64,000 nucleotides of DNA from Xanthobacteraceae bacterium. GTDB lineage: Bacteria > Pseudomonadota > Alphaproteobacteria > Rhizobiales > Xanthobacteraceae. Under the pieces are notes generated by a model. It ran no database searches and had not been told where the DNA came from. It saw only the letters and a program-made list of their open reading frames with translations. Below are positions 36,099 to 45,618 of the stretch, in pieces; the stretch's first letter is position 1, and each line of letters begins with the position of its first letter. The stretch spans positions 18,702-82,701 of the forward strand of contig JARLIY010000024.1 in assembly GCA_031291475.1 (NCBI GenBank). Direction: 5' to 3'. The translations under genes and the position numbers were made by a program.

Positions 36099-36850
36099 TG
36101 CGGCGACCTCTTCGCGATAAATGCTTCGAGACCTGCCACCGCGTCATGGGTGGCCATGAGTTCGTCGAGATAAAGCCGCTCAACGGTGCGGATCTTTTCC
36201 TTAACGCGCGCGACGTAGTCGAGCCGCGCTGCCTTGACCGCGAGGCGCAACGAGCTCGCGCTTTTCGGCTTCAGGTGCTCCTCGAAATAGGCGAGCGCGG
36301 CGCGCTCCGGATCGGTGGCCGCTTCATGCGCGATGCCGATGGCTGCCGCTTGTATGCCAGTGATGCTGCGGCCCGACACCAGCAGATCGAACGCCCGCTG
36401 CGGGCCGACTAATTCCGGCAACAAACAAGAGGCGGCCGGCGCGAACACACCGAGCTTCATTTCCGGCTGGCCGAGATTGGCTTCCGGGGTAACAAACATG
36501 AGATGACCGGCAAGCGCGAGTTCCAGCCCGCCGCCAAGGCATTGGCCGCGCACCGCAACTAGCAGCGGCACGGGCGACTCGATCATGCGCAGGATCAGAC
36601 GATGCAACCCGGCCAACATAGCGGCGCATTGACCTGGCAGATGTTCTTCGATGCTAGCGCCGAAACTGAAATGCGGCCCCTCGGCATCGATCAGCAACGC
36701 GCCGAACTCACCATTGTCGAGATGCTCTGCCAGCTGGCGGTCAAGCGCCGCCACCATGGCCGCATCAATGAGATTGGCCTTCGGACGATTTAGCCGCAGT
36801 CGCAGCAAGCGACCCTCCGCCTCGTGCCAGATCTTGACCGGCCCGGTCAT
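36083..36850 (-). CDS. dch: Cyclohexa-1,5-diene-1-carbonyl-CoA hydratase
   Basis: This 255-residue crotonase-fold enzyme hydrates the dienoyl-CoA product of BCR to 6-hydroxycyclohex-1-ene-1-carbonyl-CoA. Features are LRLNRPKANLIDAAMV near 18-33, FSFGASIEEHLPGQ near 60-73 and GQCLGGGLELALAGHLMF near 100-117. Length matches Thauera Dch (about 257). It is two bases from oah and overlaps bcrC. Presence of Dch, Had and Oah indicates the Thauera-type lower route rather than the R. palustris one. Confidence 0.9.
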   Translation of the reverse strand: MTGPVKIWHEAEGRLLRLRLNRPKANLIDAAMVAALDRQLAEHLDNGEFGALLIDAEGPHFSFGASIEEHLPGQCAAMLAGLHRLILRMIESPVPLLVAVRGQCLGGGLELALAGHLMFVTPEANLGQPEMKLGVFAPAASCLLPELVGPQRAFDLLVSGRSITGIQAAAIGIAHEAATDPERAALAYFEEHLKPKSASSLRLAVKAARLDYVARVKEKIRTVERLYLDELMATHDAVAGLEAFIAKRSPQWQHR

Positions 36851-36852
36851 GG

Positions 36853-37998
36853 CTACGACCTTGCACGCGGCATGATGCTTTCGGTGAGTTCATCGCTCCA
36901 CGGCGTGTTGGCGGCGAGCGCCCGGCGTAGCGCCACGAAATCGACTTCCCGCCCGGTCTCCCGCGTACCTTCGTTGAATGCGCGGAAGCCAGCGCGCGCT
37001 TCCGTCATCATGTTGAGCGCCAACCAATCGCGCGCGTTCTCCTTGTTCGCATTCCACGCGTTGAGCTTCGGCTTGCGTAGCTCCTCGACCGTCTTGGTCG
37101 TGCAATCGGGGAAGGTATAGAGCAGCTTCGTGCACAGCGCTTCGACCCGCTCATCGAGCAAGCTGAGGTCGGTGGTGCCGCGTTTCAACAGTGCCTGACC
37201 TTCGGCGGCCGCCGCTCCGGTCTTGGGCTCTCCGAGGACGATGCGCCCATACTCATCGAGGTAACGATCGGTATAAACCATTGGGTTTGCGACGAAGCTG
37301 CCGTCAACTTTCAGCGCCGGCACAATCTCGCTGATGATGCCGAGACGATATGCCTTGTGCGCCGAGAACGGTTCGCAAAGCAGGCCAGAAACCATGGCCT
37401 GTTCGCAGCCTATCATGTAGGGGAGAAAGTCGGTCGCCCCGCCGATCGGAGCCGAGCCGTGCTTAGGCCCGGCCTGTCCGAAGCGAGCGAGGTCCTGCGC
37501 AATCGAGAAATCGCACGCCATGCCGATTTCTTGGCCGCCGCCGATGCGCATGCCGTTCACGCGGCAAATGACCGGTTTATCGCAACCAATAATCGCCGAG
37601 ACCATATCATTGAACAGCCGCATGTACCCCCGGTATTCTTGGGGATTGCCGGCGTAGTATTCGGCATATTCCTTGGTGTTGCCGCCAGTGCAAAACGCTT
37701 TGTCGCCGGCTCCGGTGAAAACCACGGCGACGACGTCGCGCGCCGCGCTCGCGGCGCGAAATGCCAGAATCGTCGCCTTCGCCATATCGGTGGTGTAGGA
37801 ATTGAATTGGCTTGGATTGTCGAGCGTGATCCAGGCGTTGAACAGACCAGCCACCGGGTTTCCATTCGTCCCTTTCACCCGGCGCTTCTCGTAATGCACG
37901 CCTTTGGAAACTGTCTCGCGCACCGCCTCGGTGACGAGATTGTGATCCTTGGGCTCGGATCTCTGTGCGGCGATAATGCGGGTTGCTTCGATAGTCAT
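36853..37998 (-). CDS. oah: 6-oxocyclohex-1-ene-1-carbonyl-CoA hydrolase
   Basis: This 381-residue ring-opening hydrolase of the crotonase superfamily gives 3-hydroxypimelyl-CoA. It shows AWITLDNPSQFNSYTT near 54-69, DKAFCTGGNTKEYAEYYAG near 97-115 and RVNGMRIGGGQEIGMACDF near 146-164, all characteristic of Oah. I start at ATG 37998 with GGAG-type site upstream; earlier starts run into had. Thauera Oah is about 377 residues. It is ten bases after had. Confidence 0.92.
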   Translation of the reverse strand: MTIEATRIIAAQRSEPKDHNLVTEAVRETVSKGVHYEKRRVKGTNGNPVAGLFNAWITLDNPSQFNSYTTDMAKATILAFRAASAARDVVAVVFTGAGDKAFCTGGNTKEYAEYYAGNPQEYRGYMRLFNDMVSAIIGCDKPVICRVNGMRIGGGQEIGMACDFSIAQDLARFGQAGPKHGSAPIGGATDFLPYMIGCEQAMVSGLLCEPFSAHKAYRLGIISEIVPALKVDGSFVANPMVYTDRYLDEYGRIVLGEPKTGAAAAEGQALLKRGTTDLSLLDERVEALCTKLLYTFPDCTTKTVEELRKPKLNAWNANKENARDWLALNMMTEARAGFRAFNEGTRETGREVDFVALRRALAANTPWSDELTESIMPRARS

Positions 37999-38008
37999 GG
38001 AGAGCTCC

Positions 38009-39082
38009 TCACGATGCAGGAACCAGAACGGCACGGCGCTTGAGTGCGCCGGCATGGGCTACTTCGAACACATGGTTGATCTCGCTGAGCGGATGCTTTT
38101 CAATAAACGACGTGACCTTGACGCGACCGTTCAACACGAGCTCCAAGACGTCGGGATAAAGATCAGGCGGACATCCCCAGTTTCCGATCGCCCGCGCGTG
38201 ATAGGCCATCAAGTTCGACAGCCTCACCTCGACCTTGTCCATGGTGAATCCAACGACGGCGAGCGTGGCGCCGTGATTAAGCAGACTGAATGCGGTTTCC
38301 TGCCCGGCGCGGGTGCCAGAGCATTCGAAAATGATCCACTCGGTCTGGCGCAGGCCGCGCTCCTTGGCGAAGGACTGGATCGCCGCCTTGATGTCGCGTG
38401 GCGTCATCTGTTTGGCGTTCAGGCTGAGCGAGGCGCCCTGCCCCTTCATCGCGGCGAGTTTTTCATCGCTCAAATCAATTGCGATAACGATACCGCCCAG
38501 GGCGGCAGCGATTTGGGCGGCATAGCCACCGACGCCGCCAACACCGTTGACGACAACAAGATCTCCGGTCGTGACACCGGCCTGCACCACCGCTTGATAG
38601 GGCGTGGTCACCGCATCGGCGATGACGGAGAGATCGGCGAGTTCGATTCCAGCCGCTGCCAGGCGGTTCTCATCAACGACACACAATCCACGCGCCGGCA
38701 CGATGATGTGAGTTGCGAAGCCGCCGTGAATATCGTTGCCTGGCATCTTCTGGTTCGGGCAGATCGTCGCTTTGCCGCGCAGGCAGACATCGCAGTGGCC
38801 GCACGGGATGACCGCCGGAATGATCACGGCGCGATCGATGTATGAGAGCACATCCGCACCCGCATCGATAACACGGCCGCTGATCTCATGCCCGAGCGTC
38901 AGTGGCAGCGCATGCTTGGTGCGTACACCATCGTAATAGTACCCCAAATCGGTGTGGCAGACTCCGCACCCGGCGATCTCGACCAGAACCTCATCGGGGC
39001 CCAGCTTGCCGATTTCGAATTCCATCGCCACTATGGGCTTGCCCGCGCCCGTCATCATCCAACGAACTGGCTTGGCGCTCAT
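38009..39082 (-). CDS. had: 6-hydroxycyclohex-1-ene-1-carbonyl-CoA dehydrogenase
   Basis: This is a 357-residue zinc-type medium-chain dehydrogenase. The catalytic zinc region is [14 protein letters not shown] near 34-47, structural cysteines lie in [15 protein letters not shown] near 94-108, and the NAD-binding [17 protein letters not shown] near 177-193. The AACTGGAGGG-like site (GGAGGG) before ATG 39082 supports this start. It begins the eleven-gene minus-strand operon and is divergent from korA across an FNR box. Confidence 0.92.
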   Translation of the reverse strand: MSAKPVRWMMTGAGKPIVAMEFEIGKLGPDEVLVEIAGCGVCHTDLGYYYDGVRTKHALPLTLGHEISGRVIDAGADVLSYIDRAVIIPAVIPCGHCDVCLRGKATICPNQKMPGNDIHGGFATHIIVPARGLCVVDENRLAAAGIELADLSVIADAVTTPYQAVVQAGVTTGDLVVVNGVGGVGGYAAQIAAALGGIVIAIDLSDEKLAAMKGQGASLSLNAKQMTPRDIKAAIQSFAKERGLRQTEWIIFECSGTRAGQETAFSLLNHGATLAVVGFTMDKVEVRLSNLMAYHARAIGNWGCPPDLYPDVLELVLNGRVKVTSFIEKHPLSEINHVFEVAHAGALKRRAVLVPAS

Positions 39083-39173
39083 GGGACCAACCCTCCGGCT
39101 CGCTCGGCGAGCCCATCGGCGGACTTGCACGCGGCCTTATGTTGAATTCTGGGTCCATTGACCGAGCGCCGCC

Positions 39174-39187
39174 TTGATCAAGGTCAA
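39174..39187. promoter_or_regulatory. FNR-type box between had and korA
   Basis: TTGATcaagGTCAA lies almost midway: its centre is 97 bases from korA and 98 from had starts. With binding at -41.5 both promoters would have leaders of roughly 55 bases, so one site could switch on ring reduction and its electron supply together. Confidence 0.8.
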
Positions 39188-39276
39188 GGAACAGCCCAGA
39201 AAAACGTATTGTAGTACTTAAATAGATATTGCCCGTCGGGCGACCGCCGGGCGGACTCGATCAGGAGGTGACGACC

Positions 39277-40995
39277 ATGGCAGGCTCGCCGAGCATCTCG
39301 ATCGCAGTTCTCGGGAGCGGTGGCGCCGGCGCTCTGACTACAGGGAATTCCCTGCTCGAAACGGCCAGCGCTGCCGGTTGGCATGGGCTATACACACGCA
39401 CTTTGGGCCCGCAGATCCGCGGCGGTGAAGCGGCAGGGCTGCTCCGCCTCGCCGTTCATCCGGTCGAATGCCTGCCTGACCAGTTCGACCTGCTGATCGG
39501 CATCGACTGGCTGAACGCCCACCGTTTCGGGGCGGAAATCAAGATCGGGCCGCAGACCCTGGTGATCAGCGACCCGCAAGGCGGCGAGCCGCCGCCGATG
39601 GTCACCGAAACCGGCGCCCGCGTCGTCGAGGTGCCGATGAAGGACTTGGCCAAGACCATCCCTGAAGGCCGGCCCAACATGATCGCGCTCGGCATCGCGA
39701 GCCGTCTCCTGGGTTTCAGCACCGAGCAAGTTTTCGCCGCGGTCAAGAACCGTCTCGCCGACAAAGGACCAGCCGCCATCGAGGCCAGCTTGACCGGTAT
39801 CAAATTGGGATTTAGCGCAGCGGCGGCCATCGACTTCGACAAGCGGCTCGCTACGCCCAGGGCGAATTCAAACCGCCGTTGGCTGCTCTCGGGCAACGAG
39901 GCAACTGCGCTTGGCGCCATCCGGGGCGGTATTCGCTTCGCCGCCGCCTATCCGATCACTCCGGCGACAGAAATTCTCGAATGGCTCGCGCCGAACCTTC
40001 CCAAGGTTGGCGGCGCGCTGCTGCAAGCCGAAGACGAACTCGCCGCAATCAACATGATCATCGGCTCATCCTTTGGCGGCACGCCGGCCCTGACTGCGAC
40101 CTCCGGGCCCGGACTCTCGCTGATGATCGAAGCGCTCGGCCTCGCTACATCCGCCGAAATCCCGATCGTGGTCGTGGACGTGATGCGCGCCGGTCCATCG
40201 ACCGGCATTCCCACCAAATCCGAGCAGGCCGACCTGAATATCGCCGTCTACGGCCTGCATGGTGACGCGCCGCATCTCGCGTTGGCGCCGCAATCAGTCG
40301 GCGATTGCATGTTCACCACCCAATGGGCGACGTATCTCGCGGAATCGCTACAAACACCAGCCATCATCCTGTCGGACCAGTTCATGGGGCAATCACGCGC
40401 CGCCATCGAACGGCCCGCCGACATCACGTTCATCGGCGCGCGCACCGTTGCCGCCGATATTGCCGGCGCCTACAAGCGCTATGCCACAGCCGGTAACGGT
40501 GTGTCGCCGATGGCCATTCCTGGATTGCGTGGCGGTCAATACACGGCCGAGGGCCTCACCCATTCCGAACGCGGGACCCCAACCAGCGGAGCTGCGGACC
40601 ATCTGGCGCAGCTCGACAAGCGGCGCGACAAGCTCGAACACTTCAACTTCGGCGACCATTGGGCGAGTATCGAAGGCACCGGTGATTTCGCGGTCATCAC
40701 CTGGGGGTCGCTCACGGGCGCTGCGCGCGAGGCAACCGGGCGCGCCGCCGCGGACGGACTCGATACCCGCCTCGTCGCGCCGCGCCTGCTAGCGCCAGCC
40801 CAACCGCAACAGATGGCAGCCGCACTTGAAGGCGCCAAACGCATCTTGGTCGTCGAGCAGACCCATGGCGGCCAGTTCCACAAATATCTGCGGGCCCACT
40901 ATGACCTGCCGGCATCGGTTCGTGTCCTCAACCGGCCGGGACCACTGCCGATCACGGCTGGCGAAATCCATCGTGCGATTACGGAATGGAGATAA
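39277..40995 (+). CDS. korA: 2-oxoglutarate:ferredoxin oxidoreductase, alpha/gamma subunit
   Basis: This 572-residue fused subunit has an N-terminal gamma domain (VLGSGGAGALTTGN near 9-22, GPQIRGGEAAG near 45) followed by the alpha domain (FAAAYPITPATEILEWLAP near 222, SGPGLSLMIEALG near 275, MRAGPSTGIPTKSEQ near 305). AGGAGGTG at 39263-39270 sets the start at 39277. In Thauera KorAB makes reduced ferredoxin for benzoyl-CoA reductase from 2-oxoglutarate. A related role in oxidising phenylglyoxylate cannot be ruled out, since no dedicated enzyme is seen. Confidence 0.88.
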   Translation: MAGSPSISIAVLGSGGAGALTTGNSLLETASAAGWHGLYTRTLGPQIRGGEAAGLLRLAVHPVECLPDQFDLLIGIDWLNAHRFGAEIKIGPQTLVISDPQGGEPPPMVTETGARVVEVPMKDLAKTIPEGRPNMIALGIASRLLGFSTEQVFAAVKNRLADKGPAAIEASLTGIKLGFSAAAAIDFDKRLATPRANSNRRWLLSGNEATALGAIRGGIRFAAAYPITPATEILEWLAPNLPKVGGALLQAEDELAAINMIIGSSFGGTPALTATSGPGLSLMIEALGLATSAEIPIVVVDVMRAGPSTGIPTKSEQADLNIAVYGLHGDAPHLALAPQSVGDCMFTTQWATYLAESLQTPAIILSDQFMGQSRAAIERPADITFIGARTVAADIAGAYKRYATAGNGVSPMAIPGLRGGQYTAEGLTHSERGTPTSGAADHLAQLDKRRDKLEHFNFGDHWASIEGTGDFAVITWGSLTGAAREATGRAAADGLDTRLVAPRLLAPAQPQQMAAALEGAKRILVVEQTHGGQFHKYLRAHYDLPASVRVLNRPGPLPITAGEIHRAITEWR

Positions 40996-40997
40996 CC

Positions 40998-41834
40998 ATG
41001 TCGAGCGTCGAAACGCGCCCGGCTACCAAGCCGGCGGACTACACATCCGACGTGAAGCCAATCTGGTGTCCCGGCTGCGGCGATTATCACGTGCTCATGT
41101 CGTTCACGCGCGCATTCGCCCAACTAGGCCTGCCACCTGAAAAGATCGTCGTCGTGTCCGGTATCGGTTGCTCATCGCGCATCCCGGCCTACACCAATTG
41201 CTACGGCTTCCACGGTGTGCACGGGCGTTCGTTGGCGATCGCAGCCGGGCTGAAGGTGACGCGGCCTGACCTGACCGTTGTGGTGGCGAGCGGAGACGGC
41301 GATGGCTATTCGATCGGCGGCAATCACTTCCTCCATGCCTGCCGGCGCAACATCGACATGACCTACGTGGTCATGGACAACCGCGTTTATGGCATGACCA
41401 AAGGTCAGCCCTCGCCGACCACGGAGCCGGACTTCGATACCGCCCTGTCCCCCGGGGGCACTGGTCTGAATCCTTTTCATCCGCTGGTGATCGCGCTTGC
41501 ATCGGGAGCCAACTTCGTTGCCCGCGCCTTCTCGGGCGAGCCAAAAGAAACCGCGGGCATTATCGTCGAAGCCATCCGCCATCCAGGATTCTCGTTTGTG
41601 GAAATTCTCAGCCCGTGTGTCACCTTCCGACCTGACGAAAGGGAATGGAAGAATCTTGTTCATCCGGCGCCGGTCACCGCCACCAGCGAACCGGCTAAGG
41701 CGGCGCGGCGCATCATGACCGACGACGGCTTCAATATCGGCATCCTCTATCGCGGCGCGCGGCGGCCGTATCAGGCGCGGACGGAAGATCAGAACATCGA
41801 CCTTGCCGATCTAGAGAAGGATTTCGAGCTATGA
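40998..41834 (+). CDS. korB: 2-oxoglutarate:ferredoxin oxidoreductase, beta subunit
   Basis: This is a 278-residue ThDP and [4Fe-4S] subunit. Cluster cysteines are in WCPGCGDYHV near 24, GIGCSSRIPA near 57 and SPCVTFRP near 206. The ThDP motif runs from SGDGDGYSIGG near 98 to VVMDNRVYGMTKGQ near 125. It starts three bases after korA. The stop overlaps the next gene (ATGA). Confidence 0.9.
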   Translation: MSSVETRPATKPADYTSDVKPIWCPGCGDYHVLMSFTRAFAQLGLPPEKIVVVSGIGCSSRIPAYTNCYGFHGVHGRSLAIAAGLKVTRPDLTVVVASGDGDGYSIGGNHFLHACRRNIDMTYVVMDNRVYGMTKGQPSPTTEPDFDTALSPGGTGLNPFHPLVIALASGANFVARAFSGEPKETAGIIVEAIRHPGFSFVEILSPCVTFRPDEREWKNLVHPAPVTATSEPAKAARRIMTDDGFNIGILYRGARRPYQARTEDQNIDLADLEKDFEL

Positions 41835-42361
41835 GCAAGACGCCTTCCGAACGCCCGGTTACCAGTGTCGCCGATCTGCTCGCGCTCGCCTACCAGATCG
41901 AGACCGATGCCGTGCAGCGCTACAGCGAGCTCACTGAGCAGATGGAAACGCATAACAATCAAGACCTGGTCAAATTGTTCCGGGATCTTGCCCGGGCTGA
42001 AGGAGCTCATGCCGAAGAAATTCGGAAAATGGCGGGCGACATCGACTTGACGGCACATGCGGAGCGCCTGGCGCGATGGAAAAAGGGCGGCAGTCCAGAG
42101 GAAGCCGATCTCGGTGCTGCGCACTACCTGATGACGCCATGGCATGCGCTGCAACTTGCGCTTACCGGTGAAAAGCAGGCGCTGGCCTTTTTCACCTCCA
42201 TCCTGGATACGGCAAACGACGCCAAAATCAAGAAGATGGCGGCCGAATTCGTCGAAGAGGAAGCCGAGCACGTCAATCTAGTATACCGGCTCTTACGGAA
42301 ATATCCCAAGCCGTCCGACGCATGGTCAGAAGATGACGATCCGCCGGCTCCACAGGATTGA
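41831..42361 (+). CDS. Ferritin-like diiron protein
   Basis: This 176-residue helical protein has ferritin/rubrerythrin-type ligands: an early glutamate in AYQIETDAVQRY near 24, ARAEGAHAEEI near 56, and EFVEEEAEHVNLVYRL near 138. No rubredoxin domain follows. It is co-translated with korB. Peroxide removal or iron handling near oxygen-sensitive ferredoxin enzymes is likely; a similar gene accompanies korAB in other benzoyl-CoA clusters, from memory. Confidence 0.8.
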   Translation: MSKTPSERPVTSVADLLALAYQIETDAVQRYSELTEQMETHNNQDLVKLFRDLARAEGAHAEEIRKMAGDIDLTAHAERLARWKKGGSPEEADLGAAHYLMTPWHALQLALTGEKQALAFFTSILDTANDAKIKKMAAEFVEEEAEHVNLVYRLLRKYPKPSDAWSEDDDPPAPQD

Positions 42362-42430
42362 ATTGCGAGCGTTGATGTTTTTGAGCGCTACGCGACGAAT
42401 AAAAAGGAAACACAAGGCTGCAAGTCAGCC

Positions 42431-42444
42431 TTGACTTAAAGCAA
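42431..42444. promoter_or_regulatory. Degenerate FNR-like site upstream of binding-protein gene
   Basis: TTGACttaaAGCAA keeps one good half-site. A hairpin AAGGCGG/CCGCCTT at 42443-42467 overlaps its end. The site lies about 100 bases upstream of the transporter operon; weak evidence. Confidence 0.25.
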
Positions 42445-42541
42445 GGCGGCAGCGGCAAAACCGCCTTATCTAATAGGGTCGAAGCTGGAACGTCGTGCAG
42501 CAAATGGCGTTACCGGGGCTCAAAACCGGGAGGAGGTTTCT

Positions 42542-43705
42542 ATGATCAGGAAAAATCTCAGCGTTGCCGCCGCACTCGGTGTTGGGCTTGCCATCGCGCT
42601 TGCCGCCGGTTCTGCTTCGGCTCAGGTAAAGCTGGGCGCCGTACTCTCGACCAGCGGTCCGGCGTCGTTCCTGGGCGATCCGGAAAAGAGGACGCTCGAC
42701 ATTTACGTCCAGGATATCAACGCTAACGGCGGGATCAACGGCCAGAAACTACAGCTTGTCATCTACGATGACGGCGGCGACGCCAATGCTGCGCGCACCT
42801 TCGCCACTCGTCTGGTCGAGGAAGACAAGGTCTTCGCCATGGTCGGCGGCACGACCACCGGCACGACCTTGGCAATGATGCCTGTCTTCGAGGATGCCCA
42901 GATTCCGTTCATCTCGCTCGCTGGCGGCATCCAGATAGTTGAACCAGTTCACAAGTGGGTTTTTAAGACTCCGCATACCGACACCATGGCATGCGAGAAG
43001 ATTTTCGCCGACCTCAAGCGGCGCAATTTGACGACGGTGGCATTAATTTCCGGGACCGAAGCCTTCGGCAAGTCGATGCGCGATCAATGCATCGCCGTGG
43101 CGCCGAGAGCCGGCATTTCTATCGCCGACGTGGAAAACTACGGCCCAGCTGACAGCGACGTGACGCCCCAGCTCACCAAGATCAAGTCCTTGGCCGGCGT
43201 GCAGGCGGTGATCAATACAGGTTTCGGCCAAGGCCCAGCCATCGTAACGCGCAACTACCGGCAGCTCGATATCGCATACCCGCTCTATGAAAGCCACGGT
43301 GTCGCTTCAAAGCAGTACATCAGCCTCGCGGGCCCAGCCGCAGATGGGGTCCGCCTGCCGGCCGCGGCGCTGCTCGTCGCCGACAAACTTGCGGAAAGCG
43401 ACAAGCAAAAACCGGTCGTCGTCAGCTATGAAAAGACTTTCGAGGCGAAGACCGGGCAGTCGGTCTCCACATTTGGCGGCCATGCCTACGATGGGCTGAT
43501 GATTCTCATCGAAGCAACTAAACGCGCCGGCAGCTTCGACAAGGCCAAGGTGCGCGACGAAATTGAGAAGACGAAGGGCTATGTCGGCACCGGCGGCATC
43601 GTCAATATGTCCCCGACCAATCATTTAGGCCTCGACCTTTCAGCCTTCCGGATGCTCGAAATCAAGAACGGCGATTGGACGCTGGTACCCGATTCGAACT
43701 CGTAG
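42542..43705 (+). CDS. ABC transporter substrate-binding protein (periplasmic, HAAT type)
   Basis: This is a 387-residue type I periplasmic binding protein. Residues 1-27 are a signal peptide (KNLSVAAALGVGLAIALAAG, then SASA-Q). The mature part begins VKLGAVLSTSGPASFLGDPEK, a typical ligand-pocket opening, and continues with GGTTTGTTLAMMPVFED. GGGAGGAGG precedes ATG. It leads a five-gene transporter operon next to phenylacetate and benzoyl-CoA genes, so an aromatic acid is the likely ligand. The ligand cannot be read from sequence. Confidence 0.88.
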   Translation: MIRKNLSVAAALGVGLAIALAAGSASAQVKLGAVLSTSGPASFLGDPEKRTLDIYVQDINANGGINGQKLQLVIYDDGGDANAARTFATRLVEEDKVFAMVGGTTTGTTLAMMPVFEDAQIPFISLAGGIQIVEPVHKWVFKTPHTDTMACEKIFADLKRRNLTTVALISGTEAFGKSMRDQCIAVAPRAGISIADVENYGPADSDVTPQLTKIKSLAGVQAVINTGFGQGPAIVTRNYRQLDIAYPLYESHGVASKQYISLAGPAADGVRLPAAALLVADKLAESDKQKPVVVSYEKTFEAKTGQSVSTFGGHAYDGLMILIEATKRAGSFDKAKVRDEIEKTKGYVGTGGIVNMSPTNHLGLDLSAFRMLEIKNGDWTLVPDSNS

Positions 43706-43713
43706 AACTGCAC

Positions 43714-43736
43714 GCGAGCCCCTAAGGAGGGCTCGC
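43714..43736 (+). terminator. Hairpin between binding protein and permease genes
   Basis: GCGAGCCC at 43714-43721 pairs with GGGCTCGC at 43729-43736 around a seven-base loop, followed by TCTTCT. It is a weak terminator or mRNA-stabilising hairpin, the usual way of making more binding protein than permease. Confidence 0.65.
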
Positions 43737-43777
43737 TCTTCTGGTCGGTCGACCTCCGGCGATAGGCGCCTGCACCA

Positions 43778-44650
43778 ATGGCGGAGTTCTTGCAATTCAT
43801 CTTTTCCGGGCTCACCGTTGGCGCTATTTATGCTCTTGTCGCGATCGGCTTCACGCTGATCTATAATGCCTCCGATGTGGTGAACTTCGCCCAGGGCGAG
43901 TTCGTCATGCTGGGGGGAATGACAACCGTTTTCCTCGGGTACGCCGGTCTGCCGCTGCCGCTCGCCGCGCTTGTCGCAATCCTCTTCACCACCGCCGTCG
44001 GCCTTTTCCTGTATTATTTTGCCATCAAGACCGCGCGCGGAGCGGACGCGGTGACGCTCATCATCATTACTATCGGCGCCTCAATCTTTCTACGCGGCGC
44101 GGCAGAGATTGTATTCGACAAGCGCTTTCACAGCCTTCCGCCTCTCTTCGGCGATGCGCCGATCCGCTTTGGCGGTGCCGCCATTCTGCCTCAGAGCCTG
44201 GCCGTGCTTGCTGGTGCAGTCGTCATCGTGGCGCTGCTGTGGGTCTTCATCGACCGAACGCTTTTTGGCAAGGCGGTAATCGCGACGTCGGCCAATCGGA
44301 CCGCCGCGCGTCTCGTGGGAATCGATATCCGCGTCATCGTCGGCGTCTGTTTCGCGCTGTCGGCAGCCATCGGCGCTGTTGCCGGCATCCTGATCACGCC
44401 GATTACACTCACCAGCTACAATACCGGCACACTGCTGGCGTTGAAGGGCTTCGCTGCCGTAATGCTCGGCGGCATCGGCAGCGCTCTAGGGGCCGTAGTC
44501 GGGGGCGTCTTGCTTGGATTGTTTGAAGCATTCGCGGCCGGCTACATCTCCGCTGAGTACAAAGACGCCGTCGCGTTCCTGGTCATCCTGGCCGTGCTGT
44601 TCGCTATGCCGCAGGGATTGTTCGGCAAGGCGACGGTCGAGCGAGTGTAA
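43778..44650 (+). CDS. livH: ABC transporter permease, LivH type
   Basis: This is a 290-residue inner-membrane permease with about eight membrane helices. NFAQGEFVMLGGMTTVFLGY near 36-55 is the LivH hallmark and GGIGSALGAVVGGVLLGL near 230 the conserved loop for the ATPase. It is 72 bases after the binding-protein gene, across the hairpin, and two bases before livM. Confidence 0.88.
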   Translation: MAEFLQFIFSGLTVGAIYALVAIGFTLIYNASDVVNFAQGEFVMLGGMTTVFLGYAGLPLPLAALVAILFTTAVGLFLYYFAIKTARGADAVTLIIITIGASIFLRGAAEIVFDKRFHSLPPLFGDAPIRFGGAAILPQSLAVLAGAVVIVALLWVFIDRTLFGKAVIATSANRTAARLVGIDIRVIVGVCFALSAAIGAVAGILITPITLTSYNTGTLLALKGFAAVMLGGIGSALGAVVGGVLLGLFEAFAAGYISAEYKDAVAFLVILAVLFAMPQGLFGKATVERV

Positions 44651-44652
44651 GC

Positions 44653-45618
44653 ATGCTCGCTCGATTTCACCGATTTCGTTTGTGGCAGCGGCACCGGTTG
44701 ATTTCCCTTGTCCCGCTTGCAGCAATCACACTGTTCCTGCCACTGCTGTCGCCGTCCGCCTATTACTACCGTATCGCGGCTCTCGTCTTCATCTTCGCGA
44801 TCGCTAGCGTCGGACTCAACCTGCTGATGGGCTTCGCCGGTCAAGTCAGCCTGGGCCATGCGGGCTTCATGGGGCTCGGCGCCTACGCGGTAGCGATCGG
44901 ACCCGCCCAACTGGGGATTCCGCCATTATTCTCTTTCGCCATCGGGGCCATGCTATCTGCGCTGGTAGCGTTCGTCGTCGGCCGGCCGATTTTGCGCCTC
45001 AAGGGACATTATCTTGCAGTCGCTACCCTGGGCTTTGGAGTGTTGCTCGCCATCGTCTTCGCCAATGAAGCGAACTGGACCGGCGGGCCGGACGGCATGA
45101 CGGTGGCGCAGCTCACACTGCTCAATTGGCCACTGCGCGGCGCTGACACTTGGTACTGGGTTTCGGCAATCAGTTTTCTCGTCAGTGCAACACTCGCTCT
45201 CAACCTGATCGACAGCCCGACGGGACGTGCGTTGCGCGCAATCCGCGACAGTGAAATAGCCGCACGCGTGATCGGAGTCGATGTTGCGCAAAAGAAGCTT
45301 ATGATCTTCGTCGTCTCGGCAGTTTACGCCTCTGTCGCCGGCTCGTATTTCGCGCTCCTGAATGGTTACATCACGCCCGATGCATCCGGTTTCCTGCGCT
45401 CGATTGAACTCGTCGCCATGGTGGTGCTCGGCGGCATGGGGTCGGTCACTGGATCGCTCGTCGGATCCGCGCTGCTGGTGATCCTACCGCAGGCTTTGAC
45501 CTTCTTTCACGACTACGAACACATGGCACTGGGACTGATCACGATGAGCGTCATGATTTTTATGCCGCGCGGGATCGTGCCGAGTTTGGCGGCCGCGCTC
45601 AGCGGGAGAGCTAAATGA
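44653..45618 (+). CDS. livM: ABC transporter permease, LivM type
   Basis: This is a 321-residue permease with about nine hydrophobic segments. LMGFAGQVSLGHAGFMGLGAYA near 57-78 and VVLGGMGSVTGSLVGSALLV near 257-276 are LivM signatures. The stop overlaps livG (ATGA). It forms the heterodimeric channel with LivH. Confidence 0.88.
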   Translation: MLARFHRFRLWQRHRLISLVPLAAITLFLPLLSPSAYYYRIAALVFIFAIASVGLNLLMGFAGQVSLGHAGFMGLGAYAVAIGPAQLGIPPLFSFAIGAMLSALVAFVVGRPILRLKGHYLAVATLGFGVLLAIVFANEANWTGGPDGMTVAQLTLLNWPLRGADTWYWVSAISFLVSATLALNLIDSPTGRALRAIRDSEIAARVIGVDVAQKKLMIFVVSAVYASVAGSYFALLNGYITPDASGFLRSIELVAMVVLGGMGSVTGSLVGSALLVILPQALTFFHDYEHMALGLITMSVMIFMPRGIVPSLAAALSGRAK

